DNA of 64,000 bases from Deltaproteobacteria bacterium (GTDB taxonomy: Bacteria; Desulfobacterota; Binatia; UTPRO1), in contig JADYZW010000045.1 in assembly GCA_020852955.1 (NCBI GenBank), positions 22,151 to 86,150 on the forward strand, in the 5' to 3' direction. The notes under the pieces were generated by a model. That model searched no databases and had not been told where the DNA came from. It was given only the letters and a program-made list of their open reading frames with translations. The position numbers and the translations under genes are program-made. This document shows positions 40,290 to 48,658 of this stretch, piece by piece. The number at the start of each line of letters is the position of its first letter. Within the stretch, counting starts at the first letter, position 1.

Positions 40290-40761
40290 GTCGCCGTGGC
40301 CCGGACCGTCCTCGTGGGCGGCCGGCGTTCGGCGCTGGGCGCCGGTCGTCGTCTGGGCGGCGTTCATCTCGTGGTTCTCGAGCGATGCGTTCTCGGCGCG
40401 ATCGACGAACAGCTACATCGATCCGGTCCTCCGCTTCCTCTTCGGCGAGCTGACGCCAGCAGGGTTCCGGCTCGCGCACAGCATCGTCCGCAAGGGCGCG
40501 CACCTCACCGAGTACGCCATCCTCGGCGCGCTGATCTGCCGCGCCATGACGGCACCCGGCGCGCGCGTCTCGCGCGCGGTGGCGCTCAGAGCGACCGCCT
40601 GCTGCGCCGCGTACGCCCTGCTCGACGAGGCGCATCAGGCGCTCGTGCCGAGCCGGACCGGATCGGGCGTCGACGTGCTGATCGACGCCACGGGCGCCGC
40701 GCTCGGCGCGCTGCTCTTCACCCGCTCGCGCGAGCGCCGGGGAGCGGCCCCGGATCAGTGA
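40258..40761 (+). CDS. VanZ-like membrane protein (start uncertain)
   Basis: About 167 aa if the TTG at 40258 is used; no ATG or GTG lies between 40183 and the first membrane helix, so the start is unresolved. Hydrophobic segments begin WAPVVVWAAFISWFSS. RKGAHLTEYAILGALICRA matches the VanZ-family KxxHxxxYxxLG block and LLDEAHQALVPSRTGSGVDVLIDATGAALG its DExxQxxxPxRxxxxxDxxxNxxG block (with Asp-Ala-Thr-Gly here). VanZ in Enterococcus gives low teicoplanin resistance; in most bacteria the role is unknown. It overlaps the 91-aa gene and ends 7 bp into the convergent small gene. Confidence 0.75.
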   Translation: MSSAPSTRSSESPWPGPSSWAAGVRRWAPVVVWAAFISWFSSDAFSARSTNSYIDPVLRFLFGELTPAGFRLAHSIVRKGAHLTEYAILGALICRAMTAPGARVSRAVALRATACCAAYALLDEAHQALVPSRTGSGVDVLIDATGAALGALLFTRSRERRGAAPDQ

Positions 40762-41018
40762 CCGGTTTCGAGCGAGAGCTTCAGCCCCTTCAAGCGCCGC
40801 ACCTCGTCGCTGATCTTCGTCAGGCTCTCCAGCACCCGGTTCACCTCGGCGGCCGCCCAATCGAGCTCGTCGTGCGAGACCTTCTCGAGCGCGCTCCGGA
40901 GCTGCGCGTACAGGCTCATCACACCGCCGATGCCCTCGACGCCGACTTCGGACATGCGCCGCTGCAGCTCACCGGAGAAGCGAAGGACGGCTTCGGCTTG
41001 TTCGAGCATCTGTTCCAT
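40755..41018 (-). CDS. Small helical protein of unknown function
   Basis: 87 aa, MEQMLEQAEAVLRFSGEL then HDELDWAAAEVNRVLESLTKISDEVRRLKGL: heptad-like hydrophobics indicate a helical or coiled-coil protein. AGGAGGAACACCCCG precedes the ATG. The gene is convergent with the VanZ-like gene (7-bp overlap) and divergent from the PpiC lipoprotein. No family recognised. Confidence 0.65.
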   Translation of the reverse strand: MEQMLEQAEAVLRFSGELQRRMSEVGVEGIGGVMSLYAQLRSALEKVSHDELDWAAAEVNRVLESLTKISDEVRRLKGLKLSLETGH

Positions 41019-41084
41019 CGGGGTGTTCCTCCTGGACGGGGATGTGGTGCGCGCGTTGGGACGCCAGACTTAACCGGGCCCCCC

Positions 41085-41114
41085 TTGGCAGTCAACGAAT
41101 GATTGCGGTATGCC
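41085..41114 (+). promoter_or_regulatory. Putative near-leaderless promoter of the PpiC lipoprotein gene
   Basis: TTGGCA (41085-41090) - N18 - TATGCC (41109-41114), only 6 nt before the GTG at 41121. This argues for the GTG start rather than the TTG at 41103, which would lie inside the promoter. Confidence 0.5.
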
Positions 41115-41120
41115 CGCGGC

Positions 41121-42044
41121 GTGAAACGGATCTCGCGGTGGGCGATCGTCCTCGTGTGCTTCGCGCCAGCATGCGCCAGTGAGCCTGCGCCGTCGGGATC
41201 TTCCGCGCCCGCGCCCGCCGCGGGCGCCGCCGTCATCGCGACGTACGACGGCAAGACGTTCACCGCGGAAGACTTCCGCCGCGAGGTCGAGCGCCTCCCG
41301 CCGCGATCGCGCGCGCAGCTCGCGACCCCCGAACGCCGCCGGCAGTTCGTCGACAACTACATCCTGAACGAGCTCCTCGCCGAGCAAGGCCACGCCAAGG
41401 GCTACGACCGCGACCCGGACATCGTCCGGCAGATCGACGATCTCCGCCAGCGCCTGGTCGTGCAGCGCGTGATGCGCGACTACCAGGAGGCGCCCGTCCT
41501 CGGCGACGCGGAGATCAAGGCGTACTACGACCAGAATCAGCGCCTCTTCTCGGGCGCGCAGGTCCACGCGGCGCACATCCTCGTGAAGGACGAAGCGCTG
41601 GCGAAGCGGCTACGCGCCGAGCTCGACGCGACGCCCGACAAGTTCGAGGAGCTCGCCAAGACCCACTCCACCGACACGGCGACGGCGGCCCGCGGCGGCG
41701 ACCTCGGCTTCTTCGGGCAAGGCCGGATGGTGGCGGAGTTCGAGCGCGCGGCGTTCGCCCTCGAGAAGCCCGGCGACCTGAGCGCGGTGATCCAGACGCC
41801 CTTCGGCTACCACATCATCAAGCTGATCGAGCGCAAGGACGGCCCCGCCAAGCCCTTCGACGACGTGAAGGAGCGCATCCGGGTCGCGCTCACCAACCAG
41901 CGCCGGCAGGAGCTGGTGACCGCGCGGTTCGACAAGGTGAAGGCGGACGCGAAGATCGCGATCGACGAGGACGCACTCGCCAAGGTCGAGTTCCCGACCC
42001 CCTCACCGAGCGCGAGCGCCGCCCCCGGGATCACGGGACACTGA
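41121..42044 (+). CDS. PpiC/SurA-type peptidyl-prolyl isomerase lipoprotein
   Basis: 307 aa. The signal ends in FAPAC (lipobox, Cys18). An N-terminal chaperone helix region (about 45-150, FTAEDFRREVERLPPRSR) precedes a parvulin domain (about 155-255). The latter has VHAAHILVKDEALAKRL, THSTDTATAARGGDLGFFG, FERAAFALEKPGDLSAVIQT and PFGYHIIKLIERKDG, all standard for PpiC rotamases. Such lipoproteins assist folding of exported proteins at the membrane. A short C-terminal tail of Pro/Ser/Ala follows. With VKOR-DsbA 1 kb upstream, this area holds two periplasmic folding factors. Confidence 0.92.
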   Translation: MKRISRWAIVLVCFAPACASEPAPSGSSAPAPAAGAAVIATYDGKTFTAEDFRREVERLPPRSRAQLATPERRRQFVDNYILNELLAEQGHAKGYDRDPDIVRQIDDLRQRLVVQRVMRDYQEAPVLGDAEIKAYYDQNQRLFSGAQVHAAHILVKDEALAKRLRAELDATPDKFEELAKTHSTDTATAARGGDLGFFGQGRMVAEFERAAFALEKPGDLSAVIQTPFGYHIIKLIERKDGPAKPFDDVKERIRVALTNQRRQELVTARFDKVKADAKIAIDEDALAKVEFPTPSPSASAAPGITGH

Positions 42045-42059
42045 GCGCGGGGCCGGCGG

Positions 42060-42566
42060 TCAGCGCGTCGCGGGCTCGGTCGGCCCGTGGCGGTGCAGGC
42101 CGCCCCGTGGGCCCTTGCCGGGTTTGAGCGTCGTGCGGGCCGCGTGGTGATCGTCGGTCGCGGCGGCGCCCCACCGATCGTTCGATCCGTCCTCGTACCA
42201 TTGCGTCGCCTGCCACCGCAGATCGCCAGGCGACGCGGGATTCCATGCCAGGAACTCGAAGCTCACGAACTCGCCGTTCGGAATCCGGCCGCCCTTCCAC
42301 TCGACCCGCGCCGCGCCGATCGGAAAGGGCTCGTAGCGCCCCTCCCATCCGGGCTTCGCCTCGACGGCGACGACGTCCATGCCCTTCGGGAGGCGCACCT
42401 CGACGCGCACGGTCGGGGACGCCTTCTCGGTCGGGACGAGGACGGTGTAGCGCTCCCACCCGCCCGCCTGGCTTTCGGCGGGCAGGACGACGACGTGGGC
42501 GCGAGCGAGCGGGGCCGCGAGGAGCACGAGGACGAGCGCGAGGACGGCACGCATGGGGCGCGACAT
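42060..42566 (-). CDS. YcnI-like (DUF1775) exported protein
   Basis: 168 aa from the ATG at 42566. Signal peptide ends LAAPLARA, so mature residue 1 is His (HVVVLPAESQAGGWERYTVLV). An N-terminal His after cleavage is the copper-binding feature of YcnI, and the following VPTEKASPTVRVEVRLPKGM, EWKGGRIPNGEFVSFEFLA match DUF1775. YcnI of Bacillus binds Cu(II) with this His and a Glu. No YcnJ/CopD-like partner or C-terminal membrane anchor is present. The tail is His/Gly/Pro-rich (GLHRHGPTEPATR). Convergent with the PpiC gene. Confidence 0.83.
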   Translation of the reverse strand: MSRPMRAVLALVLVLLAAPLARAHVVVLPAESQAGGWERYTVLVPTEKASPTVRVEVRLPKGMDVVAVEAKPGWEGRYEPFPIGAARVEWKGGRIPNGEFVSFEFLAWNPASPGDLRWQATQWYEDGSNDRWGAAATDDHHAARTTLKPGKGPRGGLHRHGPTEPATR

Positions 42567-42630
42567 GCCACGCGCGATCCGGGCGCACAAGGCGGGCGCG
42601 CCCTGGCCGGCGCGTCGTTCGGACCGCGCA

Positions 42631-42659
42631 TTGCCCGGCTCCCCGGCGGCATGCATGAT
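42631..42659 (+). promoter_or_regulatory. Putative promoter of the CCA-adding enzyme gene
   Basis: TTGCCC (42631-42636) - N17 - CATGAT (42654-42659), 8 nt before the ATG at 42668. Weak -10, but the near-leaderless geometry recurs. Confidence 0.35.
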
Positions 42660-42667
42660 CCGACCCG

Positions 42668-43990
42668 ATGTCCTCCCACGCACGCGCCAACGCCGTCGCC
42701 GTCGTGCAGCGCCTGCGCGCGGCGGGATTCCAGGCCCTGCTCGCGGGGGGATGCGTCCGCGACGAGCTGCTCGGCCGCGCGCCCAAGGACTACGACGTCG
42801 CGACCGACGCCCCGGCGGAGCGAGTGCTCGGACTCTTCGACGGAAGTCTCCCGGTCGGCGCGCAGTTCGGCGTCGTGCTGGTGCCGTCGGGGGCCGACCG
42901 CGTCGAGGTCGCGACCTTCCGCCGCGACGGCGTCTACCTCGACTCGCGCCACCCGGTCGCGGTGACGTTCGGGAGCGCGCGCGAGGACGCGGCGCGCCGG
43001 GACTTCACCATCAACGGCATGTTCCTCGACCCGATCGAGGAGCGCGTGATCGACTACGTCGGCGGCCGCGAGGATCTCGCCCGCGGCGTCGTCCGCGCCA
43101 TCGGCGATCCGGCCGCCCGGCTCGACGAGGACAAGCTCCGGATGCTGCGCGCGGTCCGCATCGCGGCGCGCCTCGGCTTCGAGATCGAGACGCGCACCTG
43201 GGACACCATCCGCCGCGACGCGCCGCTCATCGACCGCATCGCCTGGGAGCGGATCGGCGAAGAGATCCGCATGATCCTCTGCGAAGGGCCGGCGCGGCGG
43301 GGCTTCGAGCTCCTGCACGCCTCGGGGCTGCTCGCGGCGATCGTGCCCGAGCTCCTCGCGATGCGGGGGGTCGCGCAGACGGCGCTCCACCACCCCGAAG
43401 GCGACGTCTGGACGCACACGCTCCTCGTGATCGAGCAGCTGCACGCGCCGACCGAAGCGCTCGCGCTCGGCGCGCTGCTGCACGACGTCGCGAAGCCCGT
43501 CTGCGTCGGCCGCAAGCGGACGCCGAACGGCGAGCGCATCACCTTCTACGGGCACCCGGAGCGCGGCGCCGACATGGCGGTCTCGATCTGCCAGCGGCTG
43601 AAGCGGAGTCGCGCCGTCTGGGAGCGCGTCGCGTATCTCGTCCGCAACCACCTGCGGCTGGTGAGCGCGCCTCTCATGCGGCGCTCGACGCTCACCCGCT
43701 TCCTGCGGGAGGACGGCATCGAAGAGCTCCTCGAGCTCGCCCGCATGGACGCCACGGCCGCGAGCGGCGATCTCCGGTACTGGGAGTTCTGCCGCGCCAC
43801 GCTCGCGGGCCTCTCCGCGCAGCAGATGCACCCCCCCGCGCTCGTGACGGGCCGGGACCTGATCGCGATCGGCCTCACGCCGGGTCCGCGCTTCAGCGAG
43901 ATCCTGCACGCGGTCGAGGAGCAGCAGCTCGAGGGTGCGCTCGCCGACCGCGACGCCGCGCTCGCCTGGGTCCGGGTCCATTACTCCTGA
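42668..43990 (+). CDS. cca: CCA tRNA nucleotidyltransferase / polyA polymerase family, with HD domain
   Basis: 440 aa. Class II nucleotidyltransferase: ALLAGGCVRDELLGRAPKDYDVATDA carries the GG and DxD metal site, RRDFTINGMFLDP the next catalytic block, and LDEDKLRMLRAVRIAARLGFEIE the base-recognition RNA-binding neck. An HD domain follows (about 235-345; HHPEGDVWTHTLLVIEQL, LLHDVAKPVCVG, FYGHPERGADMA), as in CCA enzymes with phosphatase/phosphodiesterase HD modules. It adds or repairs the 3' CCA of tRNA. A pure polyA polymerase cannot be excluded from sequence alone. Length is normal. Confidence 0.9.
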   Translation: MSSHARANAVAVVQRLRAAGFQALLAGGCVRDELLGRAPKDYDVATDAPAERVLGLFDGSLPVGAQFGVVLVPSGADRVEVATFRRDGVYLDSRHPVAVTFGSAREDAARRDFTINGMFLDPIEERVIDYVGGREDLARGVVRAIGDPAARLDEDKLRMLRAVRIAARLGFEIETRTWDTIRRDAPLIDRIAWERIGEEIRMILCEGPARRGFELLHASGLLAAIVPELLAMRGVAQTALHHPEGDVWTHTLLVIEQLHAPTEALALGALLHDVAKPVCVGRKRTPNGERITFYGHPERGADMAVSICQRLKRSRAVWERVAYLVRNHLRLVSAPLMRRSTLTRFLREDGIEELLELARMDATAASGDLRYWEFCRATLAGLSAQQMHPPALVTGRDLIAIGLTPGPRFSEILHAVEEQQLEGALADRDAALAWVRVHYS

Positions 43991-44190
43991 CGCCTGCGGC
44001 GCGGACCGCCGACTCGCCCGAGCCGCATGCGGCGGCGACCATATGATCGGGCGCGCCATTTCGTCCCGGAATAGGAAGACGCCGCCGCGCGCACGGATCG
44101 GGTTGACTCCCCGCGAGAGCCCGTGGGACGGTCGAGTTGCAACCTCGAGCAGCGGGGCCGGCCCCCGGTGAGGCCCCTGGAGTCGCATCC

Positions 44191-44763
44191 ATGCGCCACG
44201 CACACGGAATCCGCTACGCGGTGCTCGGCATCGTGTCCCGCAACCCGGAGGGCATCCACGGATACACCGTCCGTCGCCAGGGCGAACGCCTGCTCGGTCA
44301 TTTCTGGCGCCTCACCTTCGGCGAGGTCTACCGAGTCCTCGACCGGCTTGCGGCCGACGGCCTGATCGAGCACGTCGCCGACGGCGGCGAGTCGGCCCGC
44401 AAGGTCTACCGGATCACCGCGCTCGGCCGACGGTCGCTCGACGACTACGTCGTCTCGCCCCAGACCGACGTGCCGCGCCCGCTCCGCCAGGAGCTCGCGG
44501 TGAAGCTCCTGTTCGCGAGCCCGGAGCATCTGCCGGAGATCCTCCGCCTCGTCGCCCGCCAGCGCGACGCGTACCTGCAGGAGGTCCACCAGCTCGGCAC
44601 CGAGCGGCGGAAGGTCCGCCGCGTCCCGTTCGACACCTTCGTGACCAATCTCCTGATCGACGGCGCCGAGCTCGCCGCCCGCGCCGAGCTCGCCTGGCTC
44701 GACGAGGTCGCGAGGCGGCTCGGGGAGCAGTATGGCGCGAGGGGGATCGCCGCCACCGCCTAG
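44191..44763 (+). CDS. PadR-family transcriptional regulator
   Basis: 190 aa from the ATG at 44191. The winged helix spans about 5-80: IRYAVLGIVSRNPEGIHGYTV, FWRLTFGEVYRVLDRLAADGLIEH and KVYRITALGRRSLDDYV, the PadR layout. A C-terminal dimerising helical domain follows (about 95-185, LRQELAVKLLFASPEHLPEIL). PadR regulators usually repress a neighbouring gene, but the flanking genes here are oppositely placed or separated by 231 bp, so the target is unclear. The 200-bp upstream region (43991-44190) shows no promoter I trust. Confidence 0.88.
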   Translation: MRHAHGIRYAVLGIVSRNPEGIHGYTVRRQGERLLGHFWRLTFGEVYRVLDRLAADGLIEHVADGGESARKVYRITALGRRSLDDYVVSPQTDVPRPLRQELAVKLLFASPEHLPEILRLVARQRDAYLQEVHQLGTERRKVRRVPFDTFVTNLLIDGAELAARAELAWLDEVARRLGEQYGARGIAATA

Positions 44764-44994
44764 ATCGAGCGCCACCACGTCGCGCTGGCCTCCTCGCACG
44801 AGCCCTCCGGCCCTGCAGCGAGCGCCCGCGCGAACGCCTTCCGCGGCGCCACGCCGTCGCGATTTTCCGGCCCGCGCGCCGCGTTCGGGCCTCGTCGCTC
44901 CCGTTTTCGACGCGCGCGCCACGACGGGGCTTGCCAAGAACGGAGGCCTTCAGGCATCCTTGGCGGACTCTCGCTTCGCCGGAGCGTCCCCACC

Positions 44995-46206
44995 ATGCCT
45001 CGTGCCGTCCGTCTGCTGCTCGCGCTCGCCATCGGTCTGTGCGCCGTCCCGGCGATCGCGTTCCATTACATCACGCCGCCGCTCGTCCAGATTCCACCCG
45101 TCGGAGCGGACCCCGGCACGATCCGGAACCCGTCCTGGGGAGGCCTTCGCCATGTCCTGTTCGACAGCGACGCCGATCTCCTGAGCACCGGCAGCACCGG
45201 CCGGCAGCTGTTCTTCTTCGACCTCCAGATCCGCGACGTGCAGGGCGTTCTCGCCCTCACGCAGCTCACGACCGCGGCCGCCGACGACCCTCAGCGCGGC
45301 CGCACCGGCCGCAAGGCCGTGACGGTCGTGTACGACGCCCGCCCCGGCGGAATCGGGCCGCGCCAGCTGATGCTGCTCGATCGCCGCAGCGGCGTGCACT
45401 ACCAGCTCACCAACGGCGTCGCCGACAGCGTGAACGCGCGCATCGACGACGGCGAGCGCGTGGTCGTGTTCGAGTCGGCGGGCGACCTGCTCGGCGCGGG
45501 GTTCGGCGGAACGCAGGTCTACCGGCTCGACCTCCGCAAGGTGCTCCTCGGGTGCCCCCTGCCGTGCGGGGCGAGCGCCAATGCGGGGCTCACGCAGGTG
45601 ACCTTCAAGGCCGGCAACAACCGCAACGCCGTCACCAGCAACAGCGGCAAGTTCATCTACTTCGAGTCCGACGCCGACCTCCTGAATCTCGGACAGACCG
45701 AGAACCAGGTCTACCTCTACGACACCCGCGGCGCGGGCCTCTCGCTGGTGAGCCACGGCCCCGGGGCCGCGCGAAACCCGACGGTCACACGCGACGGCGG
45801 CCGGCTCGTCTTCGAATCGGAGGCCGACCTCAGCGGCCTCGCGACCGGCGGAACCCAGCTCTATCTCTACCGGCGCAACAAGGCGACGCTCCGCCAGCTG
45901 ACGACCGTCTCGGACAGCTCCTGCACCGCCCCGGCGATGTCGAACAACGGCCACGCCGTGGCGTTCCTCTCCTCGGACGACCTCTTGAGCCGCGGGAGCG
46001 TCGGGCCCGAGGTCTACTCCTACGATCTCAAGAAGAACTACATCGTGCAGGTGACGGACGCGCCGGCGAACGTCAGCGCGCCGGCGTACGCGTCGGGCGT
46101 GTTCACGGTGTTCCTCGCCGACGGCGACCTCGCGGGAAACGGCAGCCCGGGGACGCAGCTCATGCTCACCAACCTCTTCGCGTTGAGCGGCCAGGTCGTC
46201 CCGTAG
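44995..46206 (+). CDS. Secreted beta-propeller repeat protein (TolB-like)
   Basis: 403 aa with a signal peptide (ends near 22, VPAIA). Six repeats of the form (V/Y/A)F(E/D/L)S..DLL...G..G.Q(V/L)Y.YD: LFDSDADLLSTGSTG, VFESAGDLLGAGFGG, YFESDADLLNLGQTE, VFESEADLSGLATGG, AFLSSDDLLSRGSVG and VFLADGDLAGNGSPG. This predicts a six-bladed propeller like TolB/WD40-like PD40 proteins. Two Cys (CPLPC) sit in the middle. Likely periplasmic or extracellular, with ligand unknown. The 231-bp upstream spacer (44764-44994) holds a weak TTGCCA-N18-CATCCT. Confidence 0.8.
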   Translation: MPRAVRLLLALAIGLCAVPAIAFHYITPPLVQIPPVGADPGTIRNPSWGGLRHVLFDSDADLLSTGSTGRQLFFFDLQIRDVQGVLALTQLTTAAADDPQRGRTGRKAVTVVYDARPGGIGPRQLMLLDRRSGVHYQLTNGVADSVNARIDDGERVVVFESAGDLLGAGFGGTQVYRLDLRKVLLGCPLPCGASANAGLTQVTFKAGNNRNAVTSNSGKFIYFESDADLLNLGQTENQVYLYDTRGAGLSLVSHGPGAARNPTVTRDGGRLVFESEADLSGLATGGTQLYLYRRNKATLRQLTTVSDSSCTAPAMSNNGHAVAFLSSDDLLSRGSVGPEVYSYDLKKNYIVQVTDAPANVSAPAYASGVFTVFLADGDLAGNGSPGTQLMLTNLFALSGQVVP

Positions 46207-46213
46207 CAAAGGC

Positions 46214-46894
46214 TCACTCGCGCGCGGGCGAGGGCTTCGCGGCGACCGCCACGATGGTCGCATCGCCGCCGGTCGTCGTCGACGACACGCCGGTCTCGGC
46301 GTCGATCGCGGAGATCGTCGCGGCGCCGACGCCGACGATCTCGACGCGGCTCCTGTCGCCGTCGTCGTTCGGAGCCGCGGCCACCGCCGGATCGCTGGAG
46401 CGATAGACGACGCGCTGGGTGAGGTTCCGGGTCGCGCCCCCGGCGTAGTGACCCGTCGCCGTCAGGCGCTGCGTCTGACCGACGCGACGGCCGAGCGCCG
46501 CGGGAGCGAGCGTGATGCGTTCGAGCGCGCCGAGGACGGTGATCGTCGCGCCGCCGCTCGCGTGCGAGCTGACGCCGGTCCTCGGATCGGTGGCCGTGAT
46601 GACGGCGGTCCCGGGCGCGAGCGCCTCGATCCGGCTGCGATCGCCCTTCGCGTTGACGGCGGCGGCGACGCGCGGATCGCTCGACTCCCATCGCACCCGC
46701 TGGGTGAGGTTGCGCGTGGCGCCGCCGCCGTAGTGCCCGGTCGCCGTGAAGCGCTGGGCCTCGCCGACCGGCCGGCGCGCCTCGCGGGGCCCGATCGTGA
46801 TCCGCTCGAGCCGCTCGGCGCCGGGCGGCCCCGACCGACACGCGCCCGCCGCGAGCGCGGCGGCGGCGGCGAGCGCGAGGACGCTCCGGAGCAT
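46214..46894 (-). CDS. Lipoprotein with two BIG2 (Ig-like) domains
   Basis: 226 aa from the ATG at 46894 (GAGGAGAC just upstream). The signal ends ALAAGAC (lipobox). Two repeats of about 95 residues follow: ERITIGPREARRPVGEAQRF...NLTQRVRWESSDPRVAAA and ERITLAPAALGRRVGQTQRL...NLTQRVVYRSSDPAVAAA, each ending in GxAxIxAxDxxTGVSS and GGxATI, the bacterial Ig-like group 2 pattern. Surface or periplasmic adhesion or structural role by family. The two copies are very similar, a recent internal duplication. Convergent with the propeller gene (7 bp) and 34 bp downstream of the GH1 gene. Confidence 0.87.
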   Translation of the reverse strand: MLRSVLALAAAAALAAGACRSGPPGAERLERITIGPREARRPVGEAQRFTATGHYGGGATRNLTQRVRWESSDPRVAAAVNAKGDRSRIEALAPGTAVITATDPRTGVSSHASGGATITVLGALERITLAPAALGRRVGQTQRLTATGHYAGGATRNLTQRVVYRSSDPAVAAAPNDDGDRSRVEIVGVGAATISAIDAETGVSSTTTGGDATIVAVAAKPSPARE

Positions 46895-46928
46895 GCCGTC
46901 TCCTCGGCCGTCCCGCACCGTGCGTCGA

Positions 46929-48503
46929 TCAGTAGCGGTCCCGCAGCTGCTGCGGCACCGTGTGCTTCTTGATGATGCGCGCGTAGAGCTGTCCGCTCCG
47001 GCGGAGCTTCCGCCTCTGCGTGGCCGGATCGTAGCCGAAGAGGCCGAACTTCGGCGCCAGGCCGAGCGCCCACTCGAAGTTGTCGACGAGCGACCAGTGG
47101 AAGTAGCCGCGCACGTCGAGTCCGTTCGCGATCTCCTCCTCCACGACCTGGAGATGGTTCACGAGATAGCCGCGCCGCTGGTCGTCGTCCGCGGCGGCGA
47201 TGCCGTTCTCGGTCACGTAGAGCGGCAGCCCGTAGCCGGCCGCGGTGTTCAGCACGGAGCGCAAGCCCTCGGGGAAGATCTCCCACCCGAGGTCGCTGCA
47301 CCCTGGCTGACAGTTCTCGAACGCGATGGTCGGGAGGAAGTCGAAGAGCGGCAGCAGCGGGGTCACCGACGCCCCGAGCCCGAGCGCCTTGCCGCGGAGA
47401 TAGTAGTTGACGCCGACGAAGTCCGCCTTCCCGGCGTACTCGGGATGGTGCTCGCCGGGATCGGCGACGCCGTTCACGTTGGCGTCGACGTCGCCCAGGA
47501 TCGTCGCGTTCAGCCAGACGCGGTTGTAGATGTAGTCGGCGTGCTGCGCCGCCGCGACGTCGACGGCTTGTCCGGCGCGCTGGGGCGCGAAGTGGACCAT
47601 GTTGTGCACCATCCCGACGCGCGCGGGATCGGCGTCGCCGTCCGCGTCCGCGGCGTCCCAGAGCTTCACCGCGTCGTAGGCCGCCGCCTGCCCGGCGACC
47701 TCGTTCAGGATCACCGCGAGCGCCCCCGAGAAGCTGAACGCGCCCGGCGGGAAGTTCCCGGCGAGCGCGCCCGGGATGTTGACGTAGCCGCTCACCGCCA
47801 CCACGAACGGCTCGTTGAGCGGCGTCCAGAAGTCGACCTGGTCGCCGAACTTCCATGCGACGTAGGCCGCGTACTTGGCGAACTCGGGCACGAGCGCGGG
47901 CGCGAGCCACCCGGCCGGTCCGAAGCCGGTCGGCGGCGGCGCGTTGGGATCGCTTCCCGCCAGCGCGTCGCGCGCCGCGATCGGGTCGTGGATCCAAAGC
48001 GGCAGCGTGAAGTGGACGAGCGTCACGAAGGGCGTGAGCCCGCGGGCGCGGATCTCGTCGAAGATGGCGCGATAGCGCAGGACCGTGCCCTGGTCGGCGA
48101 GCAGATCGAGCTGCTGCAGCACCGCGAGCGTGATCCCGCCGCTCGCGTCGACGCCTGCCGTCGAGCCCGGAAAGACGCGGCTCCACTCGATGCCGAGGCG
48201 GAAGGCGTTGTTGCGGAGCCGCTTCTGGGCGAGCTTCAGGTCGCCGGGGTAGCGGTCCCAGAACCCCGGACCGCTCTCGGGGAGGTCGCCGCTCACGCGG
48301 CCGTCGGCGATGTTCGCGAGGTCGTGCGTCCACACCCACCAATCGGAGCCGGGGTCGTCGTTCGCGGGGACGCCGCCCGCCTCCGTCTGGAACCCGCTGA
48401 TGGCGGTTCCCCAGAGGAATCCCGGGGGGAAATCGGCGCGCGTCGGCGAGGGCAGGAAGGCCAGGAGCACGGTGAGCAGGAACTCGGAGATCCGACGGGT
48501 CAT
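46929..48503 (-). CDS. Secreted glycoside hydrolase family 1 beta-glycosidase
   Basis: 524 aa from the ATG at 48503 (RBS GAGGAGG). A signal peptide (LLTVLLAFLPSPTRA) precedes the GH1 barrel: DFPPGFLWGTAISGFQTEAGG, FRLGIEWSRVFP, VDFWTPLNEPFVV (acid/base Glu of NEP), ADFVGVNYYLRG, GLPLYVTENGIAA (nucleophile Glu of TENG) and GYFHWSLVDNFEWALGLAPKFGLF. Both catalytic Glu are present, so it should be active on beta-glucosides or related substrates. Most bacterial GH1 enzymes are cytoplasmic; the export signal is unusual. It may form an operon with the BIG2 lipoprotein downstream. Confidence 0.93.
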   Translation of the reverse strand: MTRRISEFLLTVLLAFLPSPTRADFPPGFLWGTAISGFQTEAGGVPANDDPGSDWWVWTHDLANIADGRVSGDLPESGPGFWDRYPGDLKLAQKRLRNNAFRLGIEWSRVFPGSTAGVDASGGITLAVLQQLDLLADQGTVLRYRAIFDEIRARGLTPFVTLVHFTLPLWIHDPIAARDALAGSDPNAPPPTGFGPAGWLAPALVPEFAKYAAYVAWKFGDQVDFWTPLNEPFVVAVSGYVNIPGALAGNFPPGAFSFSGALAVILNEVAGQAAAYDAVKLWDAADADGDADPARVGMVHNMVHFAPQRAGQAVDVAAAQHADYIYNRVWLNATILGDVDANVNGVADPGEHHPEYAGKADFVGVNYYLRGKALGLGASVTPLLPLFDFLPTIAFENCQPGCSDLGWEIFPEGLRSVLNTAAGYGLPLYVTENGIAAADDDQRRGYLVNHLQVVEEEIANGLDVRGYFHWSLVDNFEWALGLAPKFGLFGYDPATQRRKLRRSGQLYARIIKKHTVPQQLRDRY

Positions 48504-48532
48504 CGCGGGAAGCCTCCTCGATGGGGTGGTGA

Positions 48533-48562
48533 ACCCTAACCGACGGCCCCCGCGTCGAACAA
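48533..48562 (-). promoter_or_regulatory. Putative promoter of the GH1 gene
   Basis: On the minus strand TTGTTC - N18 - TAGGGT; the -10 lies about 29 nt before the ATG at 48503, leaving a leader that includes GAGGAGG. Confidence 0.45.
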
Positions 48563-48618
48563 GCGCGCCGCACGGAAGCGACGCGGGCCGCCGCCGACGG
48601 ACCCGGCGCCGACCGGAC

Positions 48619-48647
48619 TTGCCGCGCCCGCGAGGCCGCGCTACCCG
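48619..48647 (+). promoter_or_regulatory. Putative promoter of the small ORF-dacB unit
   Basis: TTGCCG (48619-48624) - N17 - TACCCG (48642-48647), 11 nt before the ATG at 48659. Confidence 0.45.
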
Positions 48648-48658
48648 TGCTCGCCTGC

